A DNA stretch of 64,000 bases from Semisulcospira habei (lineage: Eukaryota; Mollusca; Gastropoda; Semisulcospiridae). The notes beneath the pieces were generated by a model that made no database searches, was not told the DNA's origin, and saw only the letters and a program-made list of their open reading frames with translations. The translations under genes were made by a program, and so were the position numbers. The stretch's first letter is position 1, and every line of letters begins with the position of its first letter. Shown here in pieces: positions 40,687 through 50,927 of the stretch. The DNA lies in contig BTPG01000002.1 in assembly GCA_036245525.1 (NCBI GenBank), positions 165,199,463 to 165,263,462 of the forward strand. Direction: 5' to 3'.

Positions 40687-40907
40687 TTAACCCATTACAT
40701 CCTGAGGCTGATTTTCAGTGTGACAAATGCGTGTTGTCCTATGAAGGTTACATTAGAGATTAGGAGAAAGATCAACTGTTTTAGTTCAAGGGTGGTGCCA
40801 GAACTGCTTGGCGCCAGAGGCATCAAGCACCACCCATCAGGCACCACCCTTGAACTACCAGTCAAATTTCTTTCAAGCAATTGGTATATCAGGATGAACA
40901 GGGTTAA
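40687..40907. mobile_element. Foldback element pB-B (ATTACATCCTGAGG variant), TTAA to TTAA
   Basis: TTAACCCATTACATCCTGAG and GGATGAACAGGGTTAA ends. The arms TTTTAGTTCAAGGGTGGTGC and GGCACCACCCTTGAACTA. Confidence 0.78.
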
Positions 40908-41292
40908 ATGAGCAAAGATTTTCAGAATAAAAATATGCAGGATAGTTTATTGGTCACTTGGCGGACCGACCACTTACATAAATCGGGTTGAAAAATTAGA
41001 CCTCAAAGCAAACCAGACGCACCTGCACTGTCTGCACACAGGGTTCATTAAATTTTGACGTACTATAACTTTTCAAGTGCACGTCGAGCAAGCAAAAGTA
41101 CAGTGTGACAGGCAATAGAAGAAAAGAGGAAGCAATACGTCACGAAACTTCACTTTCTCGGCGCCAAAACGTGACAGACCTGCCTGAGTTTTTTTTTTTT
41201 TTTTTTTTCTTGTGCACTGTTTCCCAGCGAAGGCCCGGCCGGCAAGTGACGCCGCAGAATTTATTACACTGTTGATCGGTTTGCAGTCTATT

Positions 41293-41487
41293 TTAACTCA
41301 CTCAGCCCGACGCACATATTTCCCAAATTTTGGAGGCGTCATCTAATGACTATGCACAGTTGCAGGAGATAGATCGACCATGATATTTCAAGGCCAGTGC
41401 CAGATTAGCTAGCTGATCTGGCACTACCCTTGAATTATCATGGTCGACCCATCTCCTGCTGTAGTGCGTCAGGGCTGAATGGGTTAA
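41293..41487. mobile_element. pB-B foldback, TTAA to TTAA, tip shortened
   Basis: TTAACTCACTCAGCCCGACG and AGGGCTGAATGGGTTAA. The stem ends AGATTAGCTAGCTGATCTGG because the GGCGCC centre is lost. Confidence 0.82.
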
Positions 41488-41659
41488 GCACTTCCCCTTG
41501 TCAAAAAGGACACGAACGTGACTGGTCGTTTAACGTAAAACATGAAAATAATCGTGCATACAGTACAAAGATCATAGTTCAGTTATCTGGGTCCTCCCAG
41601 ACATCGTATTCTATGTCTACGTAGGTCTGACATTTAGTAACGCACGTGCATTCTTTATT

Positions 41660-41876
41660 GAGACACAGTGAAACTCGACGTTGAAAATCTTAAATTTGGC
41701 ATCTGTTGTCCGAAGACTATATTATAGTTTAGGAATCAGATGGACCACGATGGTTCAAGGGTGGTGTCAGAATAGCTTGATGCCCCTAGTCGCCAAGCTA
41801 TTCTGACACCAACCATGAAATAAATGGTTGATTTGGTATCTTGTTTTGGAGTATGTCCGGGTTGAATAGGGTAAAA
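41660..41876. mobile_element. pB-B foldback (decayed)
   Basis: The arms GATGGTTCAAGGGTGGTGTC and GACACCAACCATGAAATAAA; AGAATAGCTTG pairs with CAAGCTATTCT. Confidence 0.65.
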
Positions 41877-42054
41877 GACATCCTTTCTGGCTACCCTTGG
41901 AACTCGTACTCGTGACCTTAGAGTAATTTAACGTAGAAGGGCAGAGGCGTCGCTGTTATAATGTGTCTTTGAAATGCATTTATTCGCAAAGCGAATGACC
42001 AATAGCCGCGCGATTGTTTCCAGAAACTTGACGAAGACAGACTGACACCCATCT

Positions 42055-42165
42055 TAGTAAGCAAAGGTCCTCGGGCCAGACGTAGGTCGGAGTGGGCCCG
42101 CTCACGGTTGTGTGCGGGCCGGCCACTGCGGCTGACGTCGGCCCGAGAATCTTTTGCTTACTGGG
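42055..42165. mobile_element. GC-rich foldback element, GGGCCC family
   Basis: CAGTAAGC-type ends: AGTAAGCAAAGGTCCTCGGG on the left, complement of CCCAGTAAGCAAAAGATTCT on the right. The inner stems GGGCCCGCTCAC and GTGTGCGGGCC form the tip. Confidence 0.75.
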
Positions 42166-42460
42166 ATTTTTCCTCAGTTTGTAAAAGGCTCAGACAATAT
42201 GTGTGTTTGAATTAATCATACACAATAAACGAATGTTGATATTGACGACAGGACAGTATACCTGTTTTATTTTTAAAAAGGCTTTTCTGAGTGGCGAAAA
42301 AGTACCCTCCTACTGCTTCTTCTTCCCTTGCTCAACCTCCCCCCCCCCCAGCCCCCCCCCCCTTCCACCCCCTCCCGCGCCCCCTCCCGCCACAAGCACA
42401 ACACAAAGTCCTAATGCACTAAGAGAAAATAACACGACATTCGTTGAAACTGCATTGAAA

Positions 42461-42644
42461 TTAACCATTCATGCCTGACGCACCACAGAGTAGTGCCAGA
42501 TTAGCTTGGCGCCTGTGGGCGCCAAACTAATCTGGCACTGGCCTTGAATTATAATTGGTCGATTCATCTCCTGCAACTGGTGCATAGTCATTAGACGACA
42601 CCTCCAAAATTTGGGAAATACGGCCGTCGGGCTGAATGAGTTAA
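42461..42644. mobile_element. pB-B foldback, TTAA to TTAA
   Basis: TTAACCATTCATGCCTGACG and GTCGGGCTGAATGAGTTAA. The left arm is shortened to AGTAGTGCCAGATTAGCTTG; the centre is GGCGCCTGTGGGCGCC. Confidence 0.8.
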
Positions 42645-42654
42645 ATGCAAAGCG

Positions 42655-42752
42655 CACTGACGAGCAAATGAACTGCGACATTTTTAGAATAATCGGAAAC
42701 TCTTCAGCGTTTCTGATGATTAGAAAAATGTCGCATTTCTTTTGTTCGTCAG
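42655..42752. mobile_element. TA-type hairpin MITE, GACGAGCAAA family
   Basis: ACTGACGAGCAAATGAACTG and CATTTCTTTTGTTCGTCAGT with CGACATTTTTAGAA/TAGAAAAATGTCG inside. Confidence 0.75.
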
Positions 42753-43863
42753 TTAAAAATGTATTGAAAACAACCGTTCAATGTATATACATATTATATA
42801 TCATTTTCGCATGTTTACTCTGACAGAAGTTGTCTAAAAGAATGAATTACTGATCGTGAATGCGCTTAACAAACTTGCAAGCGTTAGTCGTTAGATGGAA
42901 TTTTCACGATAGCTTTTAGCGACAGAACGAAGACAAATGCAGAAGAGTTGGATGAAATGAACAAGGCATACAGAGAAAAGGTGTCACGTCCTACCTGGCA
43001 GGTGTGTAGACAGGTAACAAACAAATGACTGCAACGGAGACAGGAAGCTTCGGGGATAGTTTGAGCTAAACAGATAAAGTCACTCTTTCAGCATTCTTAG
43101 GTCGCTCATCGCCGAGCTAAATTTCTATGGCTTTTGTTCGTGATACAGAGGACATCCGATTTTAGACAACTACCATTTCGATATTCCTACAAATCCAGAC
43201 CAAAAGGGAGATTGTCAAATCATGTGAAATGCAGAGAAATTTCAAAAACAAAACATGCTTAAAAAGGACAAGCACAACACGATTGTATTGTTCTTTCTCT
43301 TTCTAATCGTCTTTCTTTCTTTGTTGGGAATAATTGTCAGCCCCAACGCACTACAGCAGGATATGGATCGACCATGATTTTGTGGTATATGTTGTGAGCC
43401 TGCGCACAAAAAATAAAAATGCCTACTACAGTCATTTGGAACAGGCTAGCTGAAAACGCAGAGCTTGGTTGTTCACTGAAATATGCGTGCGGAAAGCATT
43501 TTCAGAACAATGACAATACTAAAGAAAATGTCCTTTATCCCATACATGTTTTTTTTATATTTTATTTTTATTTTATTATTTTAATTCTCAGTGCTCATGC
43601 ACGTAACAGATTTTGAAGAACAAATGTTATGGCATGAGGCTGCATTTTGTGCGGTGGTGTTTATAAACCCGGCTAGCTCAGGTCAGTCCAAGTTTGACTT
43701 CAGTTTCGGCGCAAAAATGGCTGACCTTTCCAAAATGGCTGACCTTTCCAAATCCGTAGCTGCTTATAACCCTTGAAACGGGCGCTTGGTTTTAAGGATG
43801 CAGGCAAGAGTGTCTACTTTGTCGAAACACAAAAGTACGAATGAATGCTTACGTCCTAAACTT
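42753..43863. other. No gene seen
   Basis: Part of the repeat shared with 7400-7490 lies at 43195-43290, and a left-end remnant of pB-B (CCCCAACGCACTACAGCAGG) at 43341. Nothing else was recognised. Confidence 0.55.
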
Positions 43864-44077
43864 TTAACTCATTCTACCCCAACACCGAAATCCCCAAATT
43901 TTGCCGTTGTCCTCTGAAGGCTGCGTTGCAGTGCAGGACACAGGTCGACCATGATAGTTCAAGGGTGATGCCAGAATAGCTTGGCGCCCATAGGCGCCAA
44001 GCTATTCTGGCATCACCCTTGAACTATCATGGTCGATCCTTATCTTGCTGTGGTGTGTCTGGGGTAGAATGAGTTAA
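43864..44077. mobile_element. Foldback element pB-B (CATTCTACCCC variant), TTAA to TTAA
   Basis: TTAACTCATTCTACCCCAAC and GGGGTAGAATGAGTTAA. The stem includes GACCATGATAGTTCAAGGGT on both arms with almost no mismatch; the centre is GCTTGGCGCCCATAGGCGCC. Confidence 0.88.
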
Positions 44078-44208
44078 GGGTAATTACGAGTGTCTGGAGA
44101 GCTTGATCGGGGTAGGCATTGTGTCTATTAAAAGGCTGGGACCCTAGGAAACTTTAAAAAGTCATTCCTTAATGACTTTCATTGATTCGATATTACAGTG
44201 CGTTCACC

Positions 44209-44288
44209 TTAACTCATTCGAGACGAACGGCATCCGGATACGCGGCTTATGCCGCGTATCAGGATGCCGTTCGTCTCGAACGAGTTAA
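44209..44288. mobile_element. Foldback element pB-C, TTAA to TTAA
   Basis: TTAACTCATTCGAGACGAAC and GTTCGTCTCGAACGAGTTAA, with GGCATCCGGATACGCGGC and GCCGCGTATCAGGATGCC inside: an almost perfect 80-bp palindrome. Confidence 0.88.
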
Positions 44289-44436
44289 AACGCATGCATC
44301 ATCTCTGTCGGACGACTAGCGCTGCTGGCCGTTGACTCGTCTCAATCTTGTTGCGTTTGAACCAACGCTGAATAGCCTGTACTTGTACTTTGTCTTCTCA
44401 TCAGTTGGCCAGTCTTTCGCTCGTACCGTCAACTGC

Positions 44437-44550
44437 GAGAGATGGATCGAACGTAATAGTTTAAGGGTAGTGTCAGGATGGGTTAGCTCCTGGAAATGCG
44501 CCAAGCTATTCTGGCACTACCCATGAGCTATCATTGTCGATCCGCTTCCC
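44437..44550. mobile_element. pB-B foldback (decayed)
   Basis: GATGGATCGAACGTAATAGT and GAGCTATCATTGTCGATCCG remain as arms; the terminal sequences are lost. Confidence 0.65.
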
Positions 44551-44639
44551 GCGACTTAGGTAAGGGCAGTAGATTACCTCTGGGATATTGGCCAGTTGGC
44601 TGTGGAGGTGAAAAACATGACTTATGACGTGCACGCATG

Positions 44640-44726
44640 ACGTACCGACACACACACACGCACGCACGCGCACACGCCCACACACACACGCACGCACATA
44701 TCCCAAGCACGCACAAACGCATACAC

Positions 44727-44774
<48 letters not shown>

Positions 44775-44785
44775 TCTGACACACA

Positions 44786-44854
<69 letters not shown>

Positions 44855-44910
44855 CCCCCCACCCCCTCTCAACATCCCCCCCAAAAAAAAAAAAAAAAAA
44901 AAAAAAAAAA
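44640..44910. repeat. (CA)n, (TC)n and poly-A compound microsatellite
   Basis: CA/CGCA-rich 44648-44772, (TC)n 44789-44850, C-rich, then about 28 A residues ending at 44910. Confidence 0.97.
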
Positions 44911-45261
44911 CACTCCTCCCACCCCCAATGGCCAACAAAAAAGCCCCGCCCATCTGCCACCCTAACCCCCAATCCACACCCCCCTGCATTTTTCTGCTGG
45001 GAGTCACTCGGACGTCCTAGTAGGCAGGCCCAACTATCCGCGCTGAAAATACTTTTCATTCGTCATTTTCGACAACATCACAGCGCGTCACTCATAGCCC
45101 CGGCACTGCGGTGGACTTCATGGCGAACATATAAAGTAACAAAAATAGCAAACGGTCCCTAGCAGCCGCGTAGGAGTTATATCACTCTGAATCATGTCCA
45201 AAAGAAAAGAAGAAACGGCACGATAAGTAGGTGGCGCGATCCAAAGCAGCCCAACCATCTT
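44911..45261. other. No gene seen
   Basis: A C-rich stretch to 44990, then unremarkable DNA. Confidence 0.55.
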
Positions 45262-45328
45262 TAAGAGGCATGGATTCTCATGAGCCCCTGCGACCGCAGG
45301 GGCTCATGAGAATCTATGCCGCTTCTTG
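45262..45328. mobile_element. pB-A hairpin core
   Basis: AAGAGGCATGGATTCTCATG and CATGAGAATCTATGCCGCTT around AGCCCCTGCGACCGCAGGGG. Confidence 0.8.
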
Positions 45329-46016
45329 CTGACCGAGGCCGTCAATTTAGCATGAGGTTAGCAAACAGATATATACAACAGTCGACTCTCACGGCCCAGT
45401 GACCCGGTCACAGAACACTAAGAGACAAATGTCTTCAGAGGGAAAGCGTACTGTTAACGGCGGACAGTGAAATCATTGTAAATTCAAGTTCAAAGGTAAA
45501 CAGGCCACACAGGGCAATTAGGTTACGCCCCCTTTTCACACACTGTTCTCTATTAACCCTTTTGCAAGACAAAGCTATGAACGAAGAACCTTTCTGCCAA
45601 AACAAAACAAAAGAAATCCACGCGGAGCATATCACAGGAGAAACATTTCCAGCAATTCTTACACAAATTGTCTGTTAGCGTTTTCCACAACACTCTAATG
45701 CACTAAGTACCCCATGACAAAACTGTCGTCTGCAAGCCTGCGCACAACCGTGCACATGCCCCAATAAGGCTCCCATGAACACACTAGGTCGACTAAAATT
45801 TCCCAGATTTTGCTCTTTTTCACACCACCTATCATGCCTTTTGCTGCTCAAAACGCCAAAAAGGGTAAACAATTTAAGTTTTACACCCTAAAACAATTGC
45901 ATAAAGGGAGGAAATGTTTTGAACTATTTCTTGCGGAAAAGTTACTACGTGCACCGAAAACAAAGTGTGGCCTGTAATAAAAGCCGTCCAAAGAAACAGG
46001 GATCAAGTGGTTTCAG
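45329..46016. other. No gene seen; possible unrecognised repeat 45415-45900
   Basis: Short open frames only. The left flank of the next pB-A (GCCGTCCAAAGAAACAGGGA) begins near 45980. Confidence 0.5.
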
Positions 46017-46081
46017 CAAGAGTTGTAGATCCTCATGAGCCCCCTCGACTGCGGGGGCTCATGAGACTCTACACCTCTTGC
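46017..46081. mobile_element. pB-A hairpin core
   Basis: CAAGAGTTGTAGATCCTCAT and ATGAGACTCTACACCTCTTG around CCCCCTCGACTGCGGGGG. Confidence 0.78.
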
Positions 46082-46364
46082 GCTCGTTGGGCGAAGCTCA
46101 GATTTTCATCGAGATTGAGCGGGTACACTGCTTAAGAATGCGATGTTTTGCATTCATATCTGACCTTACTTTGATTTATGGATGGATAGTAAGGGGGTTC
46201 ACAAAGTCGGCTCAAACGGAAACCACACTTTTAGTGAAATGCTGAGTTTTATTGACCATGAGATATATGAGCGACACCCCGTGGTGCTTCAATAGGACGT
46301 ACGATTTACACCTTGTAGGCAGTTTCGGTTGTGTGCAATCTAGCCTGTCTACGCGAAGGCAACC

Positions 46365-46572
46365 TTAACCCCTTCCCTGCCAATATACGTGAATATTGTT
46401 TCTGAAATCTATGTTCGCAAAAGCTACAGCTGTCCAAAGAACATGTACACAAAGTGGTCTCTACAAGAGGTATAGATCCTCATGAGCCCCCGCAGTCGCG
46501 GGGGCTCATAAGGATCTGTGCCTCTTGCAGTCAGGTCGCGCGTTTACTATTTCTCGGCAGTTAATGGGTTAA
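46365..46572. mobile_element. Foldback element pB-A, complete 208 bp, TTAA to TTAA
   Basis: TTAACCCCTTCCCTGCCAAT and GGCAGTTAATGGGTTAA ends; hairpin 46464-46528 (CAAGAGGTATAGATCCTCAT with CATAAGGATCTGTGCCTCTT). This is the best full-length reference copy of the family in the window. Confidence 0.88.
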
Positions 46573-46712
46573 GATGCCTGACTATGAGGACTCGACACGC
46601 TCCGTCTCCGGTGCCTGAAGCAACGTTTCCTCATTTTGGCACGAATCCGGCACGAATACGATCCGAATGGAACCGCCGCGTATCCGTAGGCGGCATGTCT
46701 CGAATGAGTTAA
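46573..46712. mobile_element. pB-C right half, next to pB-A
   Basis: CCGCCGCGTATCCGTAGGCG and GCATGTCTCGAATGAGTTAA remain; the left arm is scrambled. Confidence 0.55.
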
Positions 46713-47496
46713 TATGGCGCGAGAACGTGCGTCAAATAACAAAATTTATGTCATGCTTTCCGTCCGAACAGATCCAACATCCGAAAAATATCGCCCCTCA
46801 CCCCTCCCCCCCTCCCCCCTCTCCTCCGCCCAAACCCCGTCCACTCCCCCCACCCCCGGCCCCACCTCCTCCCTCCCCCCCCCCCCCCTCGGGATCAGGA
46901 ATAAAAGGACGTGTCGAGTTCGTTTCGCTGTCGGATGCAAAATTCGATACTGCATCGGACATTCGGAAAGGAAACATTCAATCATGAAAACGATTGTAGG
47001 CACGTTTCTCTTTCGGACACGCTTTGGATTCAAATCGTATTCATATCGGATTCGTGCTTGTGGAGACGCAACTCTGCGCTTCTCCCTGGTGGCTGAATAC
47101 ACTCATCCAGAATCACACGAGTGTACTGCATGCTGAGATGGGTGTTGTCCCAAACAGACCCCCGGAGGCTTGTGTTTTCAAAGCACTTTCGGAAAGCTCG
47201 GGCATTCAGCTGCTTATTGCCTCCTGCGTCATTCTCCAGTGCTGCTGACATTGCTGGTTTCATTACCTTTTGATAGTTACGTTTATTGCTGAACCCGTGG
47301 AAATAAACCAATCGAAGATGATATTTACCCCGTTCTGTCTCATCAGAACAATTCTGGAGCAGTCAGTCATGGAGGTCGAAAGCTCATGGGCTGAAAAGGA
47401 GGATTTGTCCATTGCAGTCGCCATAACTTCGAGGTATGATTAAAAAAAAATAATGATAGTTGTGCCATTAAACAAAAAACATACACTCAATTTCAC
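46713..47496. other. No gene confirmed; C-rich tract 46786-46895 and one minus-strand open frame
   Basis: A 93-codon minus-strand frame (47311-47030) includes MKPAMSAALENDAGGNKQLN. It could be an exon or an element fragment; no flanking evidence was found. Confidence 0.4.
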
Positions 47497-47768
47497 TTAA
47501 CTCGTTCAGTGCCGACTGTGTTTCTGCAATCTTCGTTAACCCGTCGGGTGTCGGTAGCGGTTTTAGTCGCGATGATTCCTGCAGGAATCATCGCGACTAA
47601 AACCGCTATCGACACCGAAAGGGTTAACTCATCACCATAAAAACCCTAGATGTCCCAGGAACATAGGTTCATGCATAGGTCAGCAAGAGGTATAGAACCA
47701 CATGAGCCCCCGCAGTCACAGTTGCAGTTGGGTCGTGTTAAGATCCTTCTCTGCACTGAACGGGTTAA
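47497..47768. mobile_element. pB-A element carrying a nested pB-D insertion
   Basis: Ends TTAACTCGTTCAGTGCCGAC and TGCACTGAACGGGTTAA. Its left arm is interrupted after CAATCTTCG by TTAA-flanked pB-D. After the insertion it resumes TTAACTCATCACCATAAAAA. The pB-A hairpin is itself reduced (CAAGAGGTATAGAACCACAT then a deletion). Confidence 0.88.
47536..47627. mobile_element. pB-D element inserted at a TTAA within pB-A
   Basis: TTAA at 47536-47539 and 47624-47627 bracket 84 bp that is one palindrome: CCCGTCGGGTGTCGGTAGCG to CGCTATCGACACCGAAAGGG, centre GATTCCTGCAGGAATC. The sister pB-A at 22293-22475 has a single TTAA at this point. Confidence 0.9.
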
Positions 47769-47805
47769 TATTTCACATTTTTGTAATAGTACTATCCTCC
47801 GCTTT

Positions 47806-48206
47806 TGACACAAAGTTTCAGCCGCTTCAGACAGGAGTCAATGGCAATATGGTACATGTATTCTGATGAAGGTACACAAAGTTTCAGCCGCTTCAGACAG
47901 GAGTCAATGGCAATGTGGTACATGTATTCTGATGAAGGTACATAAAGTTTCAGCCGCTTCAGACAGGAGTCAATGGCAATGTGGTACATGCATTCTGATG
48001 AAGGTACACAAAGTTTCAGCCGCTTCAGACAGGAGTCAATGGCAATGTGGTACATGTATTCTGATGAAGGTACATAAAGTTTCAGCCGCTCCAGACAGGA
48101 GTCAATGGCAATATGGTACATGTATTCTGATGAAAGTACACAAAGTTTCAGCCGCTCCAGACAGGAGTCAATGGCAATGTGGTACATGTATTCTGATGAA
48201 GGTAAA
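47806..48206. repeat. 66-bp minisatellite, six copies, open on both strands
   Basis: The unit contains AAAGTTTCAGCCGCTTCAGA, CAGGAGTCAATGGCAATGTG and GTACATGTATTCTGATGAAG. The length is a multiple of three and neither strand has a stop in one frame, giving 22-residue peptide repeats (SAASDRSQWQCGTC or IDSCLERLKLC types). No start, splice site or family supports translation. Confidence 0.92.
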
Positions 48207-48719
48207 GTCGGAACTTCTGTCCCGCAAGTCTCTCTGAGTTATGGAAAAACGAAAAGTCGCATTGGTCGAGGCAAGGGCTGTATGATGGATGAGGAAAAAT
48301 ACAGTTTTACTTGTCTGTGCAGGACACAGTGAACTTGGCTTCTTGGTCACTGTCAAGTGTTCTGGCCATTGAGAGTTGGTCGCTGTTCGTGAGCAGACTT
48401 CAACACTTTTGGAAAAGGTTTTCTTACGTGATATTTCGCATTGACGGCGTGCTCCGTTGGTAAAATATGAATAATGACATCGGCCTTAAAATTTAAAAAA
48501 ACACACGAAATAATGGAATTATTGCGATCAGTTCTGGAAATTTGACAAATGAGCCGCTAGTATCTTGCTATCAGAAGCCACCCACTTGTGATTGGATTTC
48601 TTGTCGGGGATACCAAGTTCTGTGAATCGGCTCAAAGCGCCGCGCCACGAACTGAACGGAACGTAGCGCGCACGCTTACAAACACAAGACAAACAAAATG
48701 CAAGACAAACACAGGACAT
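48207..48719. other. 3' flank of the lectin gene; no further gene seen
   Basis: 48600-48719 belongs to the repeat shared with 7000-7200. No clear minus-strand AATAAA was found in the first 250 bp past the stop. Confidence 0.5.
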
Positions 48720-50222
48720 TCACTTGATGCGAAGGGTCAGCTCAGCTGTTGAGTTTTCAGAAATTTTGATCGCTTGTAATTGAAATTTATACCGTGGCCT
48801 GAAACCGGTACCAAATGTTGTTGGTGCTATCATATGAGACGAAGGGTCTGAGATGGCTGCCTGACTAAACGGAGCAGAGGAGTCAACTGCGGAGGACATA
48901 CGAGAAATGGGATGGCTGCCCATCGGGCCGAAGCCGGCCTCAGTGGGCCCGCGCACTGCCGTGCGCGGGCCTACTGCGGCCGTCTTCGGCCCCAATGCGT
49001 TTGAGTAATAGACAGCGCTCCTCTCAACCCTCAGGCGGCCGTCAGGTACATTGGACGCAGCCATGGCCGAATTCATCACATAATGACTGGTGGGAGTATC
49101 TCTGTTCGCTGTAGTGTCCGTCTGGTTCTTTGGCTGTCGGTGCTCTGCTGCGCGCGGCTTCGCTCTAAAGTAACAACACAAGATGATGCCGATGATAACG
49201 AAGATGAGAAAAATCCCCACAGACACACCGATGATCACAAGGTGATTGGTGGGGGTGTCGTTGCCTGCATTATTGGATTCTTGCGGCACAGCAAACAGTG
49301 GTGTCTGCCTTCCTTTGTTTGCCTTGCACAGTGGTCTGCTCTTGTAGCCAATACAGTCTTGTATGTAGTACTCCTGAGACTGGAAACGCAGGGTCACGCA
49401 CCTACGGTACTTGTCTGGCTGGTGACCAGGGCGAAATCTGTTAACTGAAAACGCGTGTTCATCAACCCACCTGTAGCTGCCTGGACTTTTCTTATCATTC
49501 AGTCCGATCCACGTTGTCAGATCATATGCAGCTGATCCATAAGTTTGGACCACAAAGTTGAGCTCCTCTTCAGACGTGAAAGAGGCCAGGTTGCTCTTTT
49601 CAGCGTTGCATTCTTTCTGCGCAGCGGACCAGTCCATGGCTGTGCCGATAAGTCTGAAGCAGACATCGCTACCTGGTGGGGCCGCCCAAGATGGGGCACA
49701 GTCTGTTGAGGCAAATGTTTCAAACTTGAGATGAACTCCTGCGTATTGGTAGGGGTTGTTTTTGTCTGACATAAACTGCGCTCTCAAGTAGCGGCCCCTG
49801 CTAACCGCTCCGACAGGAACTGTTTGTCCACACCATATCAGCACTATTGACTCGTCACTGTCACTGTTGCCTCTGACAGTACCGCCACCCTCAACGGTTT
49901 CTTTGGAAACGTCCTTGATGCTGACATGATCATAACCATGACAGATACCCACTGCTGGTGCCCACTGCAAGTCAGATGATACGACCGACATGGAAATTCT
50001 GCGTCCCTCCCCAGCATCGATAATCCATTCACAGTTTTGGTTGTTCTGGTAGTGTATGTCACCCTCATATCGAGTGTAGATGTCTCCCTCTGTTTCTCCA
50101 CTAACAATCACTGCCGATTCATTTTTACTGCAGTGAAAGGCCGGTGCTTGGCCTGTTGCTGAGCCCATCAGCAACACCAGGCAGAGGAACGGAATGTGAG
50201 AACATTCTACTTCCAGCAACAT
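48720..50222 (-). CDS. CUB + C-type lectin single-pass membrane protein, one exon
   Basis: A 500-residue protein. The signal peptide is about residues 1-25 (HIPFLCLVLLMGSATG). The CUB domain is about 31-170 with four Cys (31, 64, 94, 131). The C-type lectin domain is about 175-300, with six Cys (175, 188, 205, 275, 290, 299) and WIGL at 238-241. The transmembrane segment is about 328-352 (LVIIGVSVGIFLIFVIIGII), and the cytoplasmic tail 353-500 has several Tyr. The EPN or QPD plus WND calcium-site set is incomplete: QPD is present at 268-270 but WND is absent, so sugar binding is uncertain. The start at 50222 is preferred over an in-frame ATG at 50276, because a likely acceptor (GTACACAG|G) at 50256 places the latter in an intron. 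The whole coding region lacks introns, which is unusual for this domain pair. Residues about 410-434 are encoded by a foldback element, and the last codons overlap a dispersed repeat. Confidence 0.88.
   Translation of the reverse strand: MLLEVECSHIPFLCLVLLMGSATGQAPAFHCSKNESAVIVSGETEGDIYTRYEGDIHYQNNQNCEWIIDAGEGRRISMSVVSSDLQWAPAVGICHGYDHVSIKDVSKETVEGGGTVRGNSDSDESIVLIWCGQTVPVGAVSRGRYLRAQFMSDKNNPYQYAGVHLKFETFASTDCAPSWAAPPGSDVCFRLIGTAMDWSAAQKECNAEKSNLASFTSEEELNFVVQTYGSAAYDLTTWIGLNDKKSPGSYRWVDEHAFSVNRFRPGHQPDKYRRCVTLRFQSQEYYIQDCIGYKSRPLCKANKGRQTPLFAVPQESNNAGNDTPTNHLVIIGVSVGIFLIFVIIGIILCCYFRAKPRAAEHRQPKNQTDTTANRDTPTSHYVMNSAMAASNVPDGRLRVERSAVYYSNALGPKTAAVGPRTAVRGPTEAGFGPMGSHPISRMSSAVDSSAPFSQAAISDPSSHMIAPTTFGTGFRPRYKFQLQAIKISENSTAELTLRIK
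48923..48993. mobile_element. GC-rich foldback element inside the lectin coding sequence
   Basis: GGGCCGAAGCCGGCCTCAGT and ACTGCGGCCGTCTTCGGCCC are arms, with GGGCCCGCGCACTG/CGTGCGCGGGCC at the tip. It is in frame and free of stops on the coding strand, giving LGPKTAAVGPRTAVRGPTEA in the cytoplasmic tail. Confidence 0.85.
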
Positions 50223-50276
50223 CTTTATACAGCGCACCGTTCGTCTTGTTTGGTCCTGTGTACACGATGAAGACAT

Positions 50277-50427
50277 TTAACCCATGTAACCCTACGGCCA
50301 AATTCCCAAATTTTGGAGGTGTCATCAAACGTCTAGGTACCAGTTACAGGAGATGAATCGACCATGATTATTCAAGGGCAGTGCCGGATTAGCTTGGCGC
50401 CATCAGGCTTCGGGACTAAATGGGTTA
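50277..50427. mobile_element. pB-B element (right arm lost) directly upstream of the lectin start
   Basis: TTAACCCATGTAACCCTACG at the left; the arm reaches GATTAGCTTGGCGCC; then only GGGACTAAATGGGTTAA of the right end. It lies about 20 bp from the putative splice acceptor of the lectin exon. Confidence 0.75.
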
Positions 50428-50472
50428 AATGGGTTAATTGCGATTATTTAAACAATAACTTAAAGGGAAACA

Positions 50473-50587
<115 letters not shown>

Positions 50588-50927
50588 GTCATTATCGCTT
50601 GTCTTACATTTTCAATGAAAAGCGAGTGTGTTGTTATAACATATGGACTTCGTTACACACGAATTCTGACATAAACCCTTTCTTTATAGCGGGTTTTTCT
50701 CAGATCGTACACTTGTCTTTTCTTACTCTTTACTGCAAGCTTTTGTTTTTGTGTTCTTAGCGTGTGCTGTAATACACGGTTCTGGCGTGAACCGCCGTTC
50801 AGCTGATGTACTGAGACTAAAGTCTAATTAGTCTTTATTTGTTTCATCTGATATTTTACTTGTACATGTAATTTCTTTCCTGGTTTAACTGCGTAACCTT
50901 CTACTATTTGTATCCTGTACCTTAGTT

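Noticed and set aside
47030..47311. Minus-strand conserved-looking open frame of 93 codons
   Set aside because: Plausible composition, but no start context, splice sites, neighbours or recognised motif support it as a gene.
47806..48206. CRISPR-like regular repeats (also 63459-63818 and 5511-5832)
   Set aside because: Units are contiguous with no unique spacers, the host is an animal, and there are no cas genes. These are minisatellites.
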